Assembly (NCBI GenBank): GCA_019359715.1
Contig: JAHHGS010000095.1
Coordinates: forward strand, 1-49,881
DNA length: 49,881 nucleotides
Direction: 5' to 3'
Source: Aphanocapsa sp. GSE-SYN-MK-11-07L
GTDB taxonomy: Bacteria > Cyanobacteriota > Cyanobacteriia > Thermosynechococcales > Thermosynechococcaceae
Shown here piece by piece: positions 20,101 to 27,306 of this stretch. Numbering within the stretch: the first letter of the stretch is position 1; the number at the start of each line of letters is the position of its first letter. Position numbers and translations under genes: made by a program. The notes under the pieces were generated by a model. That model saw only the letters and a program-made list of their open reading frames with translations. It was not told where the DNA came from and ran no database searches.

Positions 20101-23100
20101 AATATACTCAGCAATTTGTTCAAGCGATCGCAGTTCTGCCAGTTCGTCCGGGTTGGGCTGGGGCAGACCCGGATAGAGATCCATGAGTGTACCCAGAATC
20201 TCAACCCGCTTAATTGAGTCGATCCCCAAATCAGCTTCCATATCCATCTGTAGCTCCAGCATGTCGGCGGGATAGCCCGTCTTATCGCTGACAATACCGA
20301 GCAAGGTTTGCGTGAGCTGTTCAATATCAACAGTGGCTAGTGCTACCGCAGCGACTTCTTCAGTTTTCTCTATAGGAGAAATTTCCTCGACAGGAGCGCT
20401 TTCTAGCTTGACTGGAACTGAGACTTCAGGTGGCTGAGTTTTCGGGCTAGCGATCGCCACCAGATGTTCCTGAACAGATTTATAGTCCTCGACCACAGTG
20501 TGACCGTTAGCATGACCATTGCCGTTGCCGTGACCATTGCCGTTACTAGATCCGTTCCTAGTCTTCAGCTCGGCTTCCAGTTGACTGTGACTGATCGGTG
20601 GCAGTGCTTCAAATTCGTAATCAGTCGGCTGATCAATAGAGTGACCATTCAGAGCAGCGAAATCGCCCTGCAAGAGCAGCCCATACTGTTCCTTCACCAA
20701 TTGGAAAAACTGGTTGTTATATTCCATCTCATGGTTAAGAAACTGTTCATGGATCTGGAGAGTTTCGGCTTGATGATGATGAAACTGCATCATGCTCCGC
20801 TCTGAACTTTGCAGAATTTCTCGCTTGATTTCCGCCTCTGGCTGAGCAAACTGACTGCTGCCAAACAGCGACTGCTGCTGTTGCATCAGTTGAAAGAAGA
20901 TTTTGGCGTATTCCGTTTGGCTCTGGAGAGCCTGGGTATGAGCTTGCAGCACATCAGATTGATGATGATTAAACTGAGTCAGCGTTTGCTCAATACTGCC
21001 CAAAACAGGATGCGGATCGACGGCATTGGCGAGCTTTTGGAACGTGTCTTGACGGGCGACTGGCTGCAAATCTTTGGTATTGCCAGGGGCAGCATTAGAT
21101 AACGTCGGTTCAGGAACTGTCTCGATTGGCTCAGCCTGAGTCGTTTTGCTATCTGCTAATTGAACACGATGCCCGTTTTGTAACGCCTGCTCGAAATTCA
21201 TTTTTGTTTTTTCCGCTAGGTTGACACTGCTCAGCCGCACATTGAGTGCACTATTTTTGGGTGCCTGGGTCATTTTCTGCCCAAGCTGGAAGGGATCACA
21301 GGCTTGCAATGGCAAACCAGCCACTCTTAACTGCACTACCGCTTCTCGCAACTGGCGATCGCTGTCCTTTTGGCGACTGCCATTCAGCGCAACCGCTAAA
21401 TGCGGGCGATCGCCAAGAATTTCTTTAACCAGATTGGTCAGAATACTTCTTGGCCCAAATTCAACGAAGAAATAGCCGCCGTCCGCATAGATATTTTCAA
21501 TTTCATCTTTGAATAGGACGGAATTGAGCAATTGCTCCTTGAGGATTTTCTGAATCGCTTGCGGTTCGCTTGGATAGCGTTTGCCAGTCACGTTGCTGTA
21601 CACGGGCACAGCGGTTTGCCTAAAAGTGACGGATTCCACCGCTTGGGCGAAGGGCTGTTGAGCATGGGCCACCAGCGGGGTATGGAAGGCGGCCGAGACA
21701 GGCAGTAAAACCGTTGAGAATCCTCGCTCGGTTAGAACCTGTTCTACCTTGGCAATTTCTGGCTTTGCTCCAGCTAATACTACCTGCCGAGGAGAGTTCC
21801 AATTAGCGACAGAGATTCTCTGGAATTCTTTGATCACAGACTCGATTTGAGTCACATCCCCTTCGACAGCCAGCATTGCTCCCGCATCAAACTTGGCATC
21901 CTTGGGCGTGGCCATCGCCTGACCCCTGGCTTTGACCAAGAAGAAGTAATCTTCGTCCGACAAAGCCTGATTCGCCCAGAGGGCGGTCAGTTCGCCGAAG
22001 CTGTGCCCAGCTATAAAGTCGGGCTTAAAGCCACCCTGCTGCAAAATCTTATAGAGTCCAGCGCTGATAGCGCCGATCGCGGGCTGAGCATATTCCGTTT
22101 GCTGCAACCGTGCCACCTGAGCCTGCCGAGCCTCTGGATCAAACACGGGTGGCGGAAAAACAGTTTCTGACAGCGACTGTAAACCATCGTTGAGCAACAG
22201 CCGATCCAAGTCGGTGAAGGTTTGGCGCAAGGTCGGAAAATTGATCACCATTTCCCGCCCCATTTCCAGGTACTGGGAACCTTGCCCAGAAAACAACGCG
22301 ACCACCTTGCCCTCAGTCACCATCCCCGCTTTGCGGTAGTAAATTCCCTGTGGGTGCTCCCAAGACTCAGCCGCTCCCATTTTTCGGAGCCAAGTCAGGC
22401 TGGTTTTCAACAAACTGCGGGCTTGGCTCAACGAACTGGCGACAAAGCCAATTCGAGCGTCTGAAGTTGGAATGGCGATCGCTTGGCTCGCTTCAATCAA
22501 GGCCTGATACTCCTGCTCTCCGGTTTCAGATTCCAACTGCAAGCCGAGTTGCTCACAGCGGGCAGTTAGTTCTTCTACCGTCGGCGCATTCACCAGCACA
22601 GACTGATCGGGTTGATGAAGCCGATAGGGGCGATCGTGCTCACCTTCATACTCTTCCAAGACAACATGGTAATTCGTCCCGCCGAAGCCAAAGGAACTCA
22701 CCCCAGCTCGCCTTGGTTCTGCTAGATCAGAATGAATCCAGGGGCGAGTTTCTGTATTTAAATAAAAGGGTGAACTCTCTAACTGCAATTTAGGATGCGG
22801 TTGAGTCACATTAATCGTCGGTGGCAGCACCTTATGGTGGAGCGCCAGCGCAGCTTTGATCAGGCTAGCTGCCCCAGCCGCAGCTTTCGTATGCCCAATT
22901 TGAGACTTCACGCTACCGAGGGCAATCTGCTGATTTTTGGTTTCATACTCGCCAAAAAACGCTTTCAGGGCAGTCACCTCGGTTGGATCACCCGCCATCG
23001 TGCCGGTACCGTGGGCTTCGATCAGCCCGACAGTGGTTGGCGAAACGCCTGCATCTTCATAGGCACGGCGCAGGGCATTAACTTGCCCCTCTGGGCGCGG

Positions 23101-24171
23101 CGCATAGATACTCTTATAGCGACCATCGCTAGAAGCACCAATGCCCCTAACCACAGCGTAAATGCGATCGCCGTCTCGCTCAGCATCCGCAAGTCGCTTC
23201 AAAACCAGCATCCCGACCCCTTCACCCAGCATCATGCCGTCAGAGTCAGCATCAAACGGACGCACCTTATCACCTTTAGAAACCGCCGGAGTTTTGCTAA
23301 AGCACATGTAAGCAACAATTGAGTTGTCAGTGTCAACGCCACCCGTCAGCATCATGTCACTGCGTCCTTCAACCAACTCGCTGATCGACATTTTCAGTGC
23401 CCCCAACGAACTGGCACAGGCAGCATCGACAACGCAGTTCATGCCGCCAAAATCAAGCCGATTTGCAATCCGGCCGGCAACCACGTTTGCTAACATACCG
23501 GGGAAAGCATTCTCCTCCCACTGCACGTAGGCGCTCTTAATTTTCTCGACAATAATTTGGGTATCTTGATCAGACAAGCCACTGCTTTTAAGCGCTTTTT
23601 CCCAAATTGGATACTCTAACCGGCTGGCCAGGGGCATACTTAATTGCCTGGCCAAGGCGACACCCAGCACCACTCCAGTCCGCTCATGACTATACTGCCG
23701 AGACTCTCCGTAACCGGCATCTTCCATTGCTGTCTTAGCAACGGCTAGGGCTAGCAACTGGGAAATATCTGTGACTTCCAAAATGTTAGGCGGTAGACCA
23801 AATTCCATTGGATTGAAATCAATCTCAGGAATAAAACCACCGCGATTGCAATAGGTTTTATCGGGCGCTTTAGGGTCGGGATCGTAGTATGTGTTGACAT
23901 CCCACCGGGAAGCTGGAACATCGGTAATACAGTCTAATTTGCGGATAATGGTTTCCCAGTATTCCTGTAAATTTAACGATTGCGGAAAAATAGAAGCCAT
24001 TCCGACAATAGCGATAGGGGTTTGTTGTAATTGATCGTTAATCCGATTAATTCCTACCGTTTTTTTAGACATCGTTTTCTTCCTTTTTTTCAGCCCGTCA
24101 AGAGCTTTTTCTAAATTGGCTAACTCGTTTTGCAATTGTGCTAAGGCTGCACTAATTCCTGTGGCATACAT
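17107..24171 (-). CDS. HglE/PfaA-like iterative synthase: KS-AT-ACP-ACP(dead)-KR-DH
   Basis: This 2354-residue protein opens the operon. The KS (about 50-500) has Cys252 in DAACASS, then HGTGT and QIGHTKAAAG. The AT (about 630-940) has Ser724 in AGHSFGE. A linker with two copies of a helical 44-residue repeat (about 1055-1170) and a Gly/Asn/His-rich stretch follows. Two carrier domains come next: the first has Ser1319 (LGIDSIK), the second has Ala1458 (LGIDAVK) and cannot be pantetheinylated. The KR (about 1790-2030) has a GGGKGIT cofactor loop and Tyr1965 (SDYAIAN). The C-terminal DH (about 2050-2330) has His2074 in HVIAGHAVLP and a second-half Asp in IADVQIQ. It should iteratively build and process a long acyl chain with the PfaD reductase. 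ATG 24171 gives a coiled N-terminal extension; ATG 24072, with GGAAG upstream, is an equally credible start (2321 residues). Confidence 0.93.
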   Translation of the reverse strand: MYATGISAALAQLQNELANLEKALDGLKKRKKTMSKKTVGINRINDQLQQTPIAIVGMASIFPQSLNLQEYWETIIRKLDCITDVPASRWDVNTYYDPDPKAPDKTYCNRGGFIPEIDFNPMEFGLPPNILEVTDISQLLALAVAKTAMEDAGYGESRQYSHERTGVVLGVALARQLSMPLASRLEYPIWEKALKSSGLSDQDTQIIVEKIKSAYVQWEENAFPGMLANVVAGRIANRLDFGGMNCVVDAACASSLGALKMSISELVEGRSDMMLTGGVDTDNSIVAYMCFSKTPAVSKGDKVRPFDADSDGMMLGEGVGMLVLKRLADAERDGDRIYAVVRGIGASSDGRYKSIYAPRPEGQVNALRRAYEDAGVSPTTVGLIEAHGTGTMAGDPTEVTALKAFFGEYETKNQQIALGSVKSQIGHTKAAAGAASLIKAALALHHKVLPPTINVTQPHPKLQLESSPFYLNTETRPWIHSDLAEPRRAGVSSFGFGGTNYHVVLEEYEGEHDRPYRLHQPDQSVLVNAPTVEELTARCEQLGLQLESETGEQEYQALIEASQAIAIPTSDARIGFVASSLSQARSLLKTSLTWLRKMGAAESWEHPQGIYYRKAGMVTEGKVVALFSGQGSQYLEMGREMVINFPTLRQTFTDLDRLLLNDGLQSLSETVFPPPVFDPEARQAQVARLQQTEYAQPAIGAISAGLYKILQQGGFKPDFIAGHSFGELTALWANQALSDEDYFFLVKARGQAMATPKDAKFDAGAMLAVEGDVTQIESVIKEFQRISVANWNSPRQVVLAGAKPEIAKVEQVLTERGFSTVLLPVSAAFHTPLVAHAQQPFAQAVESVTFRQTAVPVYSNVTGKRYPSEPQAIQKILKEQLLNSVLFKDEIENIYADGGYFFVEFGPRSILTNLVKEILGDRPHLAVALNGSRQKDSDRQLREAVVQLRVAGLPLQACDPFQLGQKMTQAPKNSALNVRLSSVNLAEKTKMNFEQALQNGHRVQLADSKTTQAEPIETVPEPTLSNAAPGNTKDLQPVARQDTFQKLANAVDPHPVLGSIEQTLTQFNHHQSDVLQAHTQALQSQTEYAKIFFQLMQQQQSLFGSSQFAQPEAEIKREILQSSERSMMQFHHHQAETLQIHEQFLNHEMEYNNQFFQLVKEQYGLLLQGDFAALNGHSIDQPTDYEFEALPPISHSQLEAELKTRNGSSNGNGHGNGNGHANGHTVVEDYKSVQEHLVAIASPKTQPPEVSVPVKLESAPVEEISPIEKTEEVAAVALATVDIEQLTQTLLGIVSDKTGYPADMLELQMDMEADLGIDSIKRVEILGTLMDLYPGLPQPNPDELAELRSLEQIAEYIHTLLAQPPAPSQVADSASSAAPAAANPIAEVAEPKAPELVSAQNRAEDLAEAVEAAEDINDIEDIDDILQTLLAVVSEQTGYPPEMLGMDMAIDADLGIDAVKLVEIIDDLLERCPDLTQPTSEQLTELSTLSQLLAWIKAPEADSTTDPNPSPQPAESNPELDSKILRSPVKLKALPEPDYLDFTLPAGHICLLSDDGSPTTQKLAQALTEWGWQTVVLSFPGVATSALPQPVNRVSLADFSEEHLQQQLAAIAATHGSISAFIHLHPVSQANQAGQICFQDSDAALLKQVFLIAKHLKDPLNQAAGQGRSCFMTVARLDGEFGLGQQINFSVIPSGLFGLTKTLNQEWQAVFCRAIDLHPDLSAQQSVKAIWDELHDPNCLLTEVGYSLQGRSTLVCEPAALVPVNSRINQASVFLVSGGGKGITAQCVVEIAKQHKCKFILLGRSVHSEAEPIWAAGYESEADLKKQIIDRLTLEGKKVTPLMVQAEFNVIASQREITKTLAAIAQVGGEAEYLSVDVTDLAALRTELSPLIERLGPVTGIIHGAGNLADKRIEKKSERDFDTVYNAKVKGLENLLSCVSANQLHQLILFSSVVGFYGNVGQSDYAIANEILNKSAHLLKQHSPNCHAVAINWGPWEGGMVSPELKKAFAERQIDLIPLQTGTQMLVNELAAETPQVLIGSPLVHVPEKLDPSLKSFQIRRRLTLEKNPFLQDHVIAGHAVLPATCALTWMINICEQFYPGYRFFHCQNYKVLKGIIFDENLANEYILDVQEIDKTSPGSIECEVKIWSQNQDGKVRYHFSTRVLLQQQTPTAPIHQGLQLIQDQSFTELSHPFYQNGAGSLFHGPSFQGITAILNASSERLTAECLLPSLSARQQGQFPLQTVNPFIADVQIQSTWVLLQHLCQQGCLPAGIERFEHFAPIPFDTLFYVSTEIKSRKKTTIIADVISHDREGRIYTQMIGAKATVLPSALELRSKITYESLISKGATAKVVPV

Positions 24172-24200
24172 AATAGGGATATGGCATACATAGGGATGGT
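24141..24200 (-). promoter_or_regulatory. Duplicated start-codon region with overlapping 16-codon leader frame
   Basis: On the minus strand the block CCCTA(TT)ATGTATGCC occurs twice in tandem. The downstream copy supplies the ATG at 24171 of the large synthase. The upstream copy supplies an ATG at 24191 that opens a different frame of 16 codons ending in TAG at 24143-24141, thus overlapping the main start. If the synthase really begins at 24171, translation of the leader frame would compete with it; if it begins at 24072, the leader frame would end about 70 nt before it. Neither ATG of the repeat has a clear ribosome binding site. Confidence 0.3.
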
Positions 24201-25249
24201 GTAGTGACTTGTAATTGTGTGTGGATACACAAATGTGCCGAAACTAGCGGTTACTGTTGGACGTAACTTGTATGCGCCTCATTCATCCTTTTGAGAGCTT
24301 ATGATTCCAATTGCGTTGAAGTTCCAGCTTCTGACGATACGTATATATCCCTTTTCTAGAAAATATTATCGAAGTCAGATCCCATTGAAGAAGCTAATGG
24401 AACTTTCTTGAACTTGATTAAAATCAATTTGTTTAGTAGCAACTAACGTAGTGATCAACTGCACTAGTAGGCTAATAAACTACGCAATAACTTGTAAGCT
24501 AAAGGACTGAAGGGACTTGAAAAACTTAAATCAGGCGAAATTAGACTACTTGTAGCCATTGATTTCGAGAGATATCACTTGAGTCAATACCCAAAACCTT
24601 CAAGTTTCGATTAAAGCCAAAGCGAGCGATCGCTTTGACCAGGTTTTGGCTTCTTAGGGGGTCGGAAATTCTGCACTCTAGGACGGCAAAATAGCTAGTG
24701 TTGATAACCATTGCATTAACCTTGCCTTAGGGCGTAAATAACTATACAAGAGCAGTCATAGCAGCTATTCGTAAACATTACGACTTAAACCTCAATGCTC
24801 ACCGACTTGGATGGGAGTAAATGATTAAAGGTCGGTAAAAATGGGCTTGATGTCTTCAAACATAATCAAAGAACATTGCTAATCTCTAGAAGCAATATTT
24901 TTGACTCGGTTTCACATTGATAACACACCTATTTTTGTGAATTACAGTCATTGTAACAAAGCTTCATAAACTAAACGGTTATTTGATATACATATCGTGA
25001 TAAATACTAAAGCTCTACCTTTGGACGATGACACAAAGATCAGCGATCGCTCTGTTTGATGCCCCGGAATTTTGCAAGTTAGGCATTAACAGCCGTGAGC
25101 GGACAGGGATAGCTTCGGCGATGATTCCGCTTCAACCAGGGGTAAATATCCAAGGTCAACCGGAAATCATTGCTTCAGTTAAGAGCTAAGATACACAGCA
25201 ATCGAGAAGAAATCGGGAAGATCAATTAAAAAATAATCCCTCTTCCACT
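24172..25249. other. Long intergenic region upstream of the polyketide operon
   Basis: About 1.08 kb separates the large synthase from the ParB-domain gene. It must hold the operon promoter. Seen in it: an inverted repeat TTGTGT-N6-ACACAA at 24215-24232, about 45 bp upstream of the synthase start and suited to be an operator. There is also a cluster of mutually exclusive hairpins at 24591-24652: CCAAAACCT (24591-24599) with AGGTTTTGG (24641-24649), AAGCC (24614-24618) with GGCTT (24648-24652), and AAAGCGA (24619-24625) with TCGCTTT (24630-24636) closing a GCGA tetraloop. A 53-codon frame lies at 25028-25189. No tRNA or known riboswitch was recognised, and no clean NtcA box (GTA-N8-TAC) was found. 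Confidence 0.4.
25028..25189 (+). CDS. Possible small protein of 53 residues, unknown
   Basis: An ATG-started frame (MTQRSAIALFDAPEF...) ends in TAA at 25187-25189, just before a strong hairpin at 25228-25263 that could terminate it. It contains a HIP1 octamer. No ribosome binding site better than GGACG is visible, and I recognise no family. It may be a chance frame or the remnant of a larger gene. Confidence 0.25.
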   Translation: MTQRSAIALFDAPEFCKLGINSRERTGIASAMIPLQPGVNIQGQPEIIASVKS

Positions 25250-25263
25250 TCAGGTTATTTTTT
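25228..25263. terminator. Bidirectional A/T-rich hairpin terminator at the 3' end of the ParB-domain gene
   Basis: Arms AAAAAATAA-t-CC (25228-25239) and GGTTATTTTTT (25253-25263) pair over 11 bp with one bulged base. The A run on one side and the T run on the other make it usable from both directions. The TGA of the ParB-domain gene (25252-25250) lies in the loop. Confidence 0.55.
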
Positions 25264-26617
25264 GAGGCTGTTTATCAGTGAAGACCTGCCACCGCGCGAT
25301 CGCCCGGCTAACCCGTACAGGGTCTTGATCGCCGACAAAACAGATCCGATTCATTCGCTCACAGACCATCAGAACTTCGCCCTCTCCAATAACCGGTGCT
25401 AGGACAAAATTGCCTGAATTTGTATAGGTGGCAACTAAAAATTCAATCACTCCAGCCATCCCGTCAATCGAGGCTGGTGGCTGAGGCGTCGGGATGGTTT
25501 GACGAGAGCAGATCGCGACGTATAAGCCGCCGATCAAAAGTTCAAATCGCACTGGCATCCGGTGGACTTTACAGAATTGATCAATCGAGCCGGCTGGGCG
25601 CACTACAGCCACCACTCTAGCCTCGTCAATCAAATAATCATGCTGCCAAGGCAAGCTGGAAGCAGCAATTGCTAGCGCAGCATGGGAAGGCAAAGCGCTT
25701 TTAAAGCTGTTGCTGGTGGTATCGCCACAGTAGACCAGATGGCGGTAAAGCAGCCATTGATCATTGGCTTTAATTTTTACGGCAGCGTTGAATGCTTCTT
25801 TGACTAATGTTTCTTCGGCTAAGCTCGGCATCTTAGGTTCAGAACTTTTCACCGTCAGCTTTTGATTTCGATCTAGCATCAAATCCTGCAAAGCAGCCAA
25901 CTGCAACTCTCGCTGTTTGACTCTTGCTGCTTGGGCAATCTGTGCCTGCTGGGCCGCTTCGTTTAGCCGTTGAGCTGCCTGAGCTTGCTGGAGGGCAATT
26001 TCTGCCTCTTCCGCTCTTTCACGCTCCGCTTGTCCGGCTTGTGCCAGTTTGAGCAACTTGGTCGGACTTTCGGCGATCGGCGTTCCTTTGATCAGATTCT
26101 TTACCTCTGGCACAATGCTTCTGGCGATTTGCTTGCCCTGTTGAAAGGTTCGCTTGGTGTAGCCTGCTTCCCGCGCTAATTCCACCGTGGTTTTGAGAGG
26201 TCGTGCATCAATTGCATGACCTACTTTTTTTTGGGTGTGCTGATTGTCTCCTCGCCTGGCCCGCAAACCCATTTGCTCAAGAATCCGATCGCGCTCCAAC
26301 CAGAGTTCAGCCCGCTCTAAAGCCTCAAGCTCACTGCGGATCAGATTTTCATCAATTTCTGCTAGCCGAGCCTGGTTAACATCTTCGCAGGTGATAATAT
26401 TGCAGTGGATCTGCTCTACCCCTAGTAGCTTGCAAGCCGTCAGCCGATGCAGGCCAGCGATTAAATTCAAATCTTGGTCTAGGGTAATCGGATTTAGGAG
26501 TCCATTAGCTCTGATCGACTCAATTAACTCGCTGACTTTGTGTTCCTTGACTGGGCGTCTGTTTAGCCCAACCTTAATCTCGGCAATTTTGATCCGTTCA
26601 ATTCCAACAGGGAGCAT
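25250..26617 (-). CDS. ParB-domain protein fused to a degenerate DNA-methylase-like domain
   Basis: The N-terminal 110 residues are a ParB/Srx-like nuclease domain (RPVKEHKVSELIESI, then the nucleotide-binding IAGLHRLTACKLLG). A helix-turn-helix follows (about 165-190, TTVELAREAGYTKRTF), then an Ala/Gln-rich coiled coil (about 200-260). The last 170 residues follow the layout of ParB-linked N6/N4 DNA methylases: a VYCGDTTS start, and an end reading GEGEVLMVCERMNRICFVGDQDPVRVSRAIARW, where methylases have FxGxGTT...EID...ERW. The DPPY catalytic motif is missing (ALAIAASSLPW stands there), so methylation is unlikely; a DNA- or SAM-binding regulatory role is more plausible. Start chosen at ATG 26617, with GAGG 6-9 nt upstream, rather than ATG 26623. 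No ParA gene is nearby, which argues against a plain partition system. Confidence 0.75.
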   Translation of the reverse strand: MLPVGIERIKIAEIKVGLNRRPVKEHKVSELIESIRANGLLNPITLDQDLNLIAGLHRLTACKLLGVEQIHCNIITCEDVNQARLAEIDENLIRSELEALERAELWLERDRILEQMGLRARRGDNQHTQKKVGHAIDARPLKTTVELAREAGYTKRTFQQGKQIARSIVPEVKNLIKGTPIAESPTKLLKLAQAGQAERERAEEAEIALQQAQAAQRLNEAAQQAQIAQAARVKQRELQLAALQDLMLDRNQKLTVKSSEPKMPSLAEETLVKEAFNAAVKIKANDQWLLYRHLVYCGDTTSNSFKSALPSHAALAIAASSLPWQHDYLIDEARVVAVVRPAGSIDQFCKVHRMPVRFELLIGGLYVAICSRQTIPTPQPPASIDGMAGVIEFLVATYTNSGNFVLAPVIGEGEVLMVCERMNRICFVGDQDPVRVSRAIARWQVFTDKQPQKIT

Positions 26618-26632
26618 ACACATCCTCGTAAA

Positions 26633-26648
26633 TGTATAACACTATACA
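26633..26648 (-). promoter_or_regulatory. Palindromic operator candidate overlapping the -10 box of the ParB-domain gene
   Basis: TGTATA-ACAC-TATACA is a perfect 6-bp inverted repeat with a 4-nt spacer, centred about 24 bp before the start codon. Read on the minus strand it contains TGTTATACA, an extended -10-like sequence. A repressor bound here, perhaps the ParB-domain protein itself, would block RNA polymerase. Confidence 0.4.
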
Positions 26649-26877
26649 AATCCTAGCCTAGATTCCGAACTCGTCAAACCCCGCTGGTACTTACGGTAAA
26701 TCATCCTTAAGACAGAGAATTTACTACCAGATTTCACTCTATGGATACATGCATAATTTTATGATATGCAAAACAGTGCTCGTAGGCGCTCTAGGCAAGG
26801 TTTACACGTTGTTGCCTGATCAAAGACCATTCAACTCTGGCAAAAGTTCCTTTGCAGATGGGTTAAGTCTCCCCGCT

Positions 26878-26914
26878 GATTGTCCTTGATTTAGAGTCGA
26901 TTGTCCTTGATTTA
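26878..26914. repeat. Two 16-bp direct repeats with 21-bp period
   Basis: GATTGTCCTTGATTTA occurs at 26878-26893 and again, identically, at 26899-26914. The 21-bp period places both copies on the same face of the DNA helix, as expected for cooperative binding of a regulator. It lies about 115 bp upstream of the TATAAT and 390 bp upstream of devB. Confidence 0.55.
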
Positions 26915-27306
26915 ATAGTGCCCACTTAAACATCATTAATATCATTGCTCCCCATTTTGGCTTCGGTTACTAGCTGAGCGAACTAGTAATTTTTGCTCAA
27001 AAGGTGTACAGATTCAAAAAGAATTGGCTATAATTCTGCCAAGACCTCAGCACTGCCCTCTTCGAAAGTATAGGCAAGTAATAGGCTCAGTGTGCTGCCG
27101 CCCAGTTTTCTCTCTAGTCCTGAGTAAGCCGACTCAGACAGTTTTGCTCGATCGCGTTTGGCTCGGTGGCTAAAAGGTGAGAGTGTCAAGATATCAATAC
27201 TGGATCGTTAACTGCTTGAATTGCTGCTTCGGTTCAAGAAAGGTTCTACCTCCTTCATTTGTAATTTGTATCCCTCAAACTAAACTAATATTTGGAAGTA
27301 ACAATC

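Larger units (their letters stand above)
26618..27306. other. Divergent intergenic region between the ParB-domain gene and devB
   Basis: About 690 bp carrying the promoters of both genes. Besides the palindrome at 26633-26648 it holds an inverted repeat TGCATA-N9-TATGCA (26750-26770), the tandem 16-bp direct repeat at 26878-26914, and a TATAAT at 27029-27034 that could be the -10 of a devB promoter, which would give a leader of about 270 nt. GTGTAC at 27005-27010 is only half of an NtcA-like site. No gene or RNA was recognised. Confidence 0.4.

Noticed and set aside
19983-20330. Second same-strand frame of 115 codons in the ACP region of the synthase
   Set aside because: It overlaps the two conserved ACPs in another frame and resembles no protein.
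22795-23322. Antisense reading frame of 175 codons within the large synthase
   Set aside because: It lies opposite conserved KS sequence, has no homology I recognise and no ribosome binding site; it is a by-product of the KS codon pattern.
25250-26617. ParB-domain protein as part of a plasmid or chromosome partition locus
   Set aside because: No parA and no parS-like repeats were seen nearby, and the C-terminus is methylase-like.
24172-27306. NtcA boxes (GTA-N8-TAC) before the operon and before devB
   Set aside because: Only half sites were found (for example GTGTAC at 27005-27010). Nitrogen control is not supported by the sequence.
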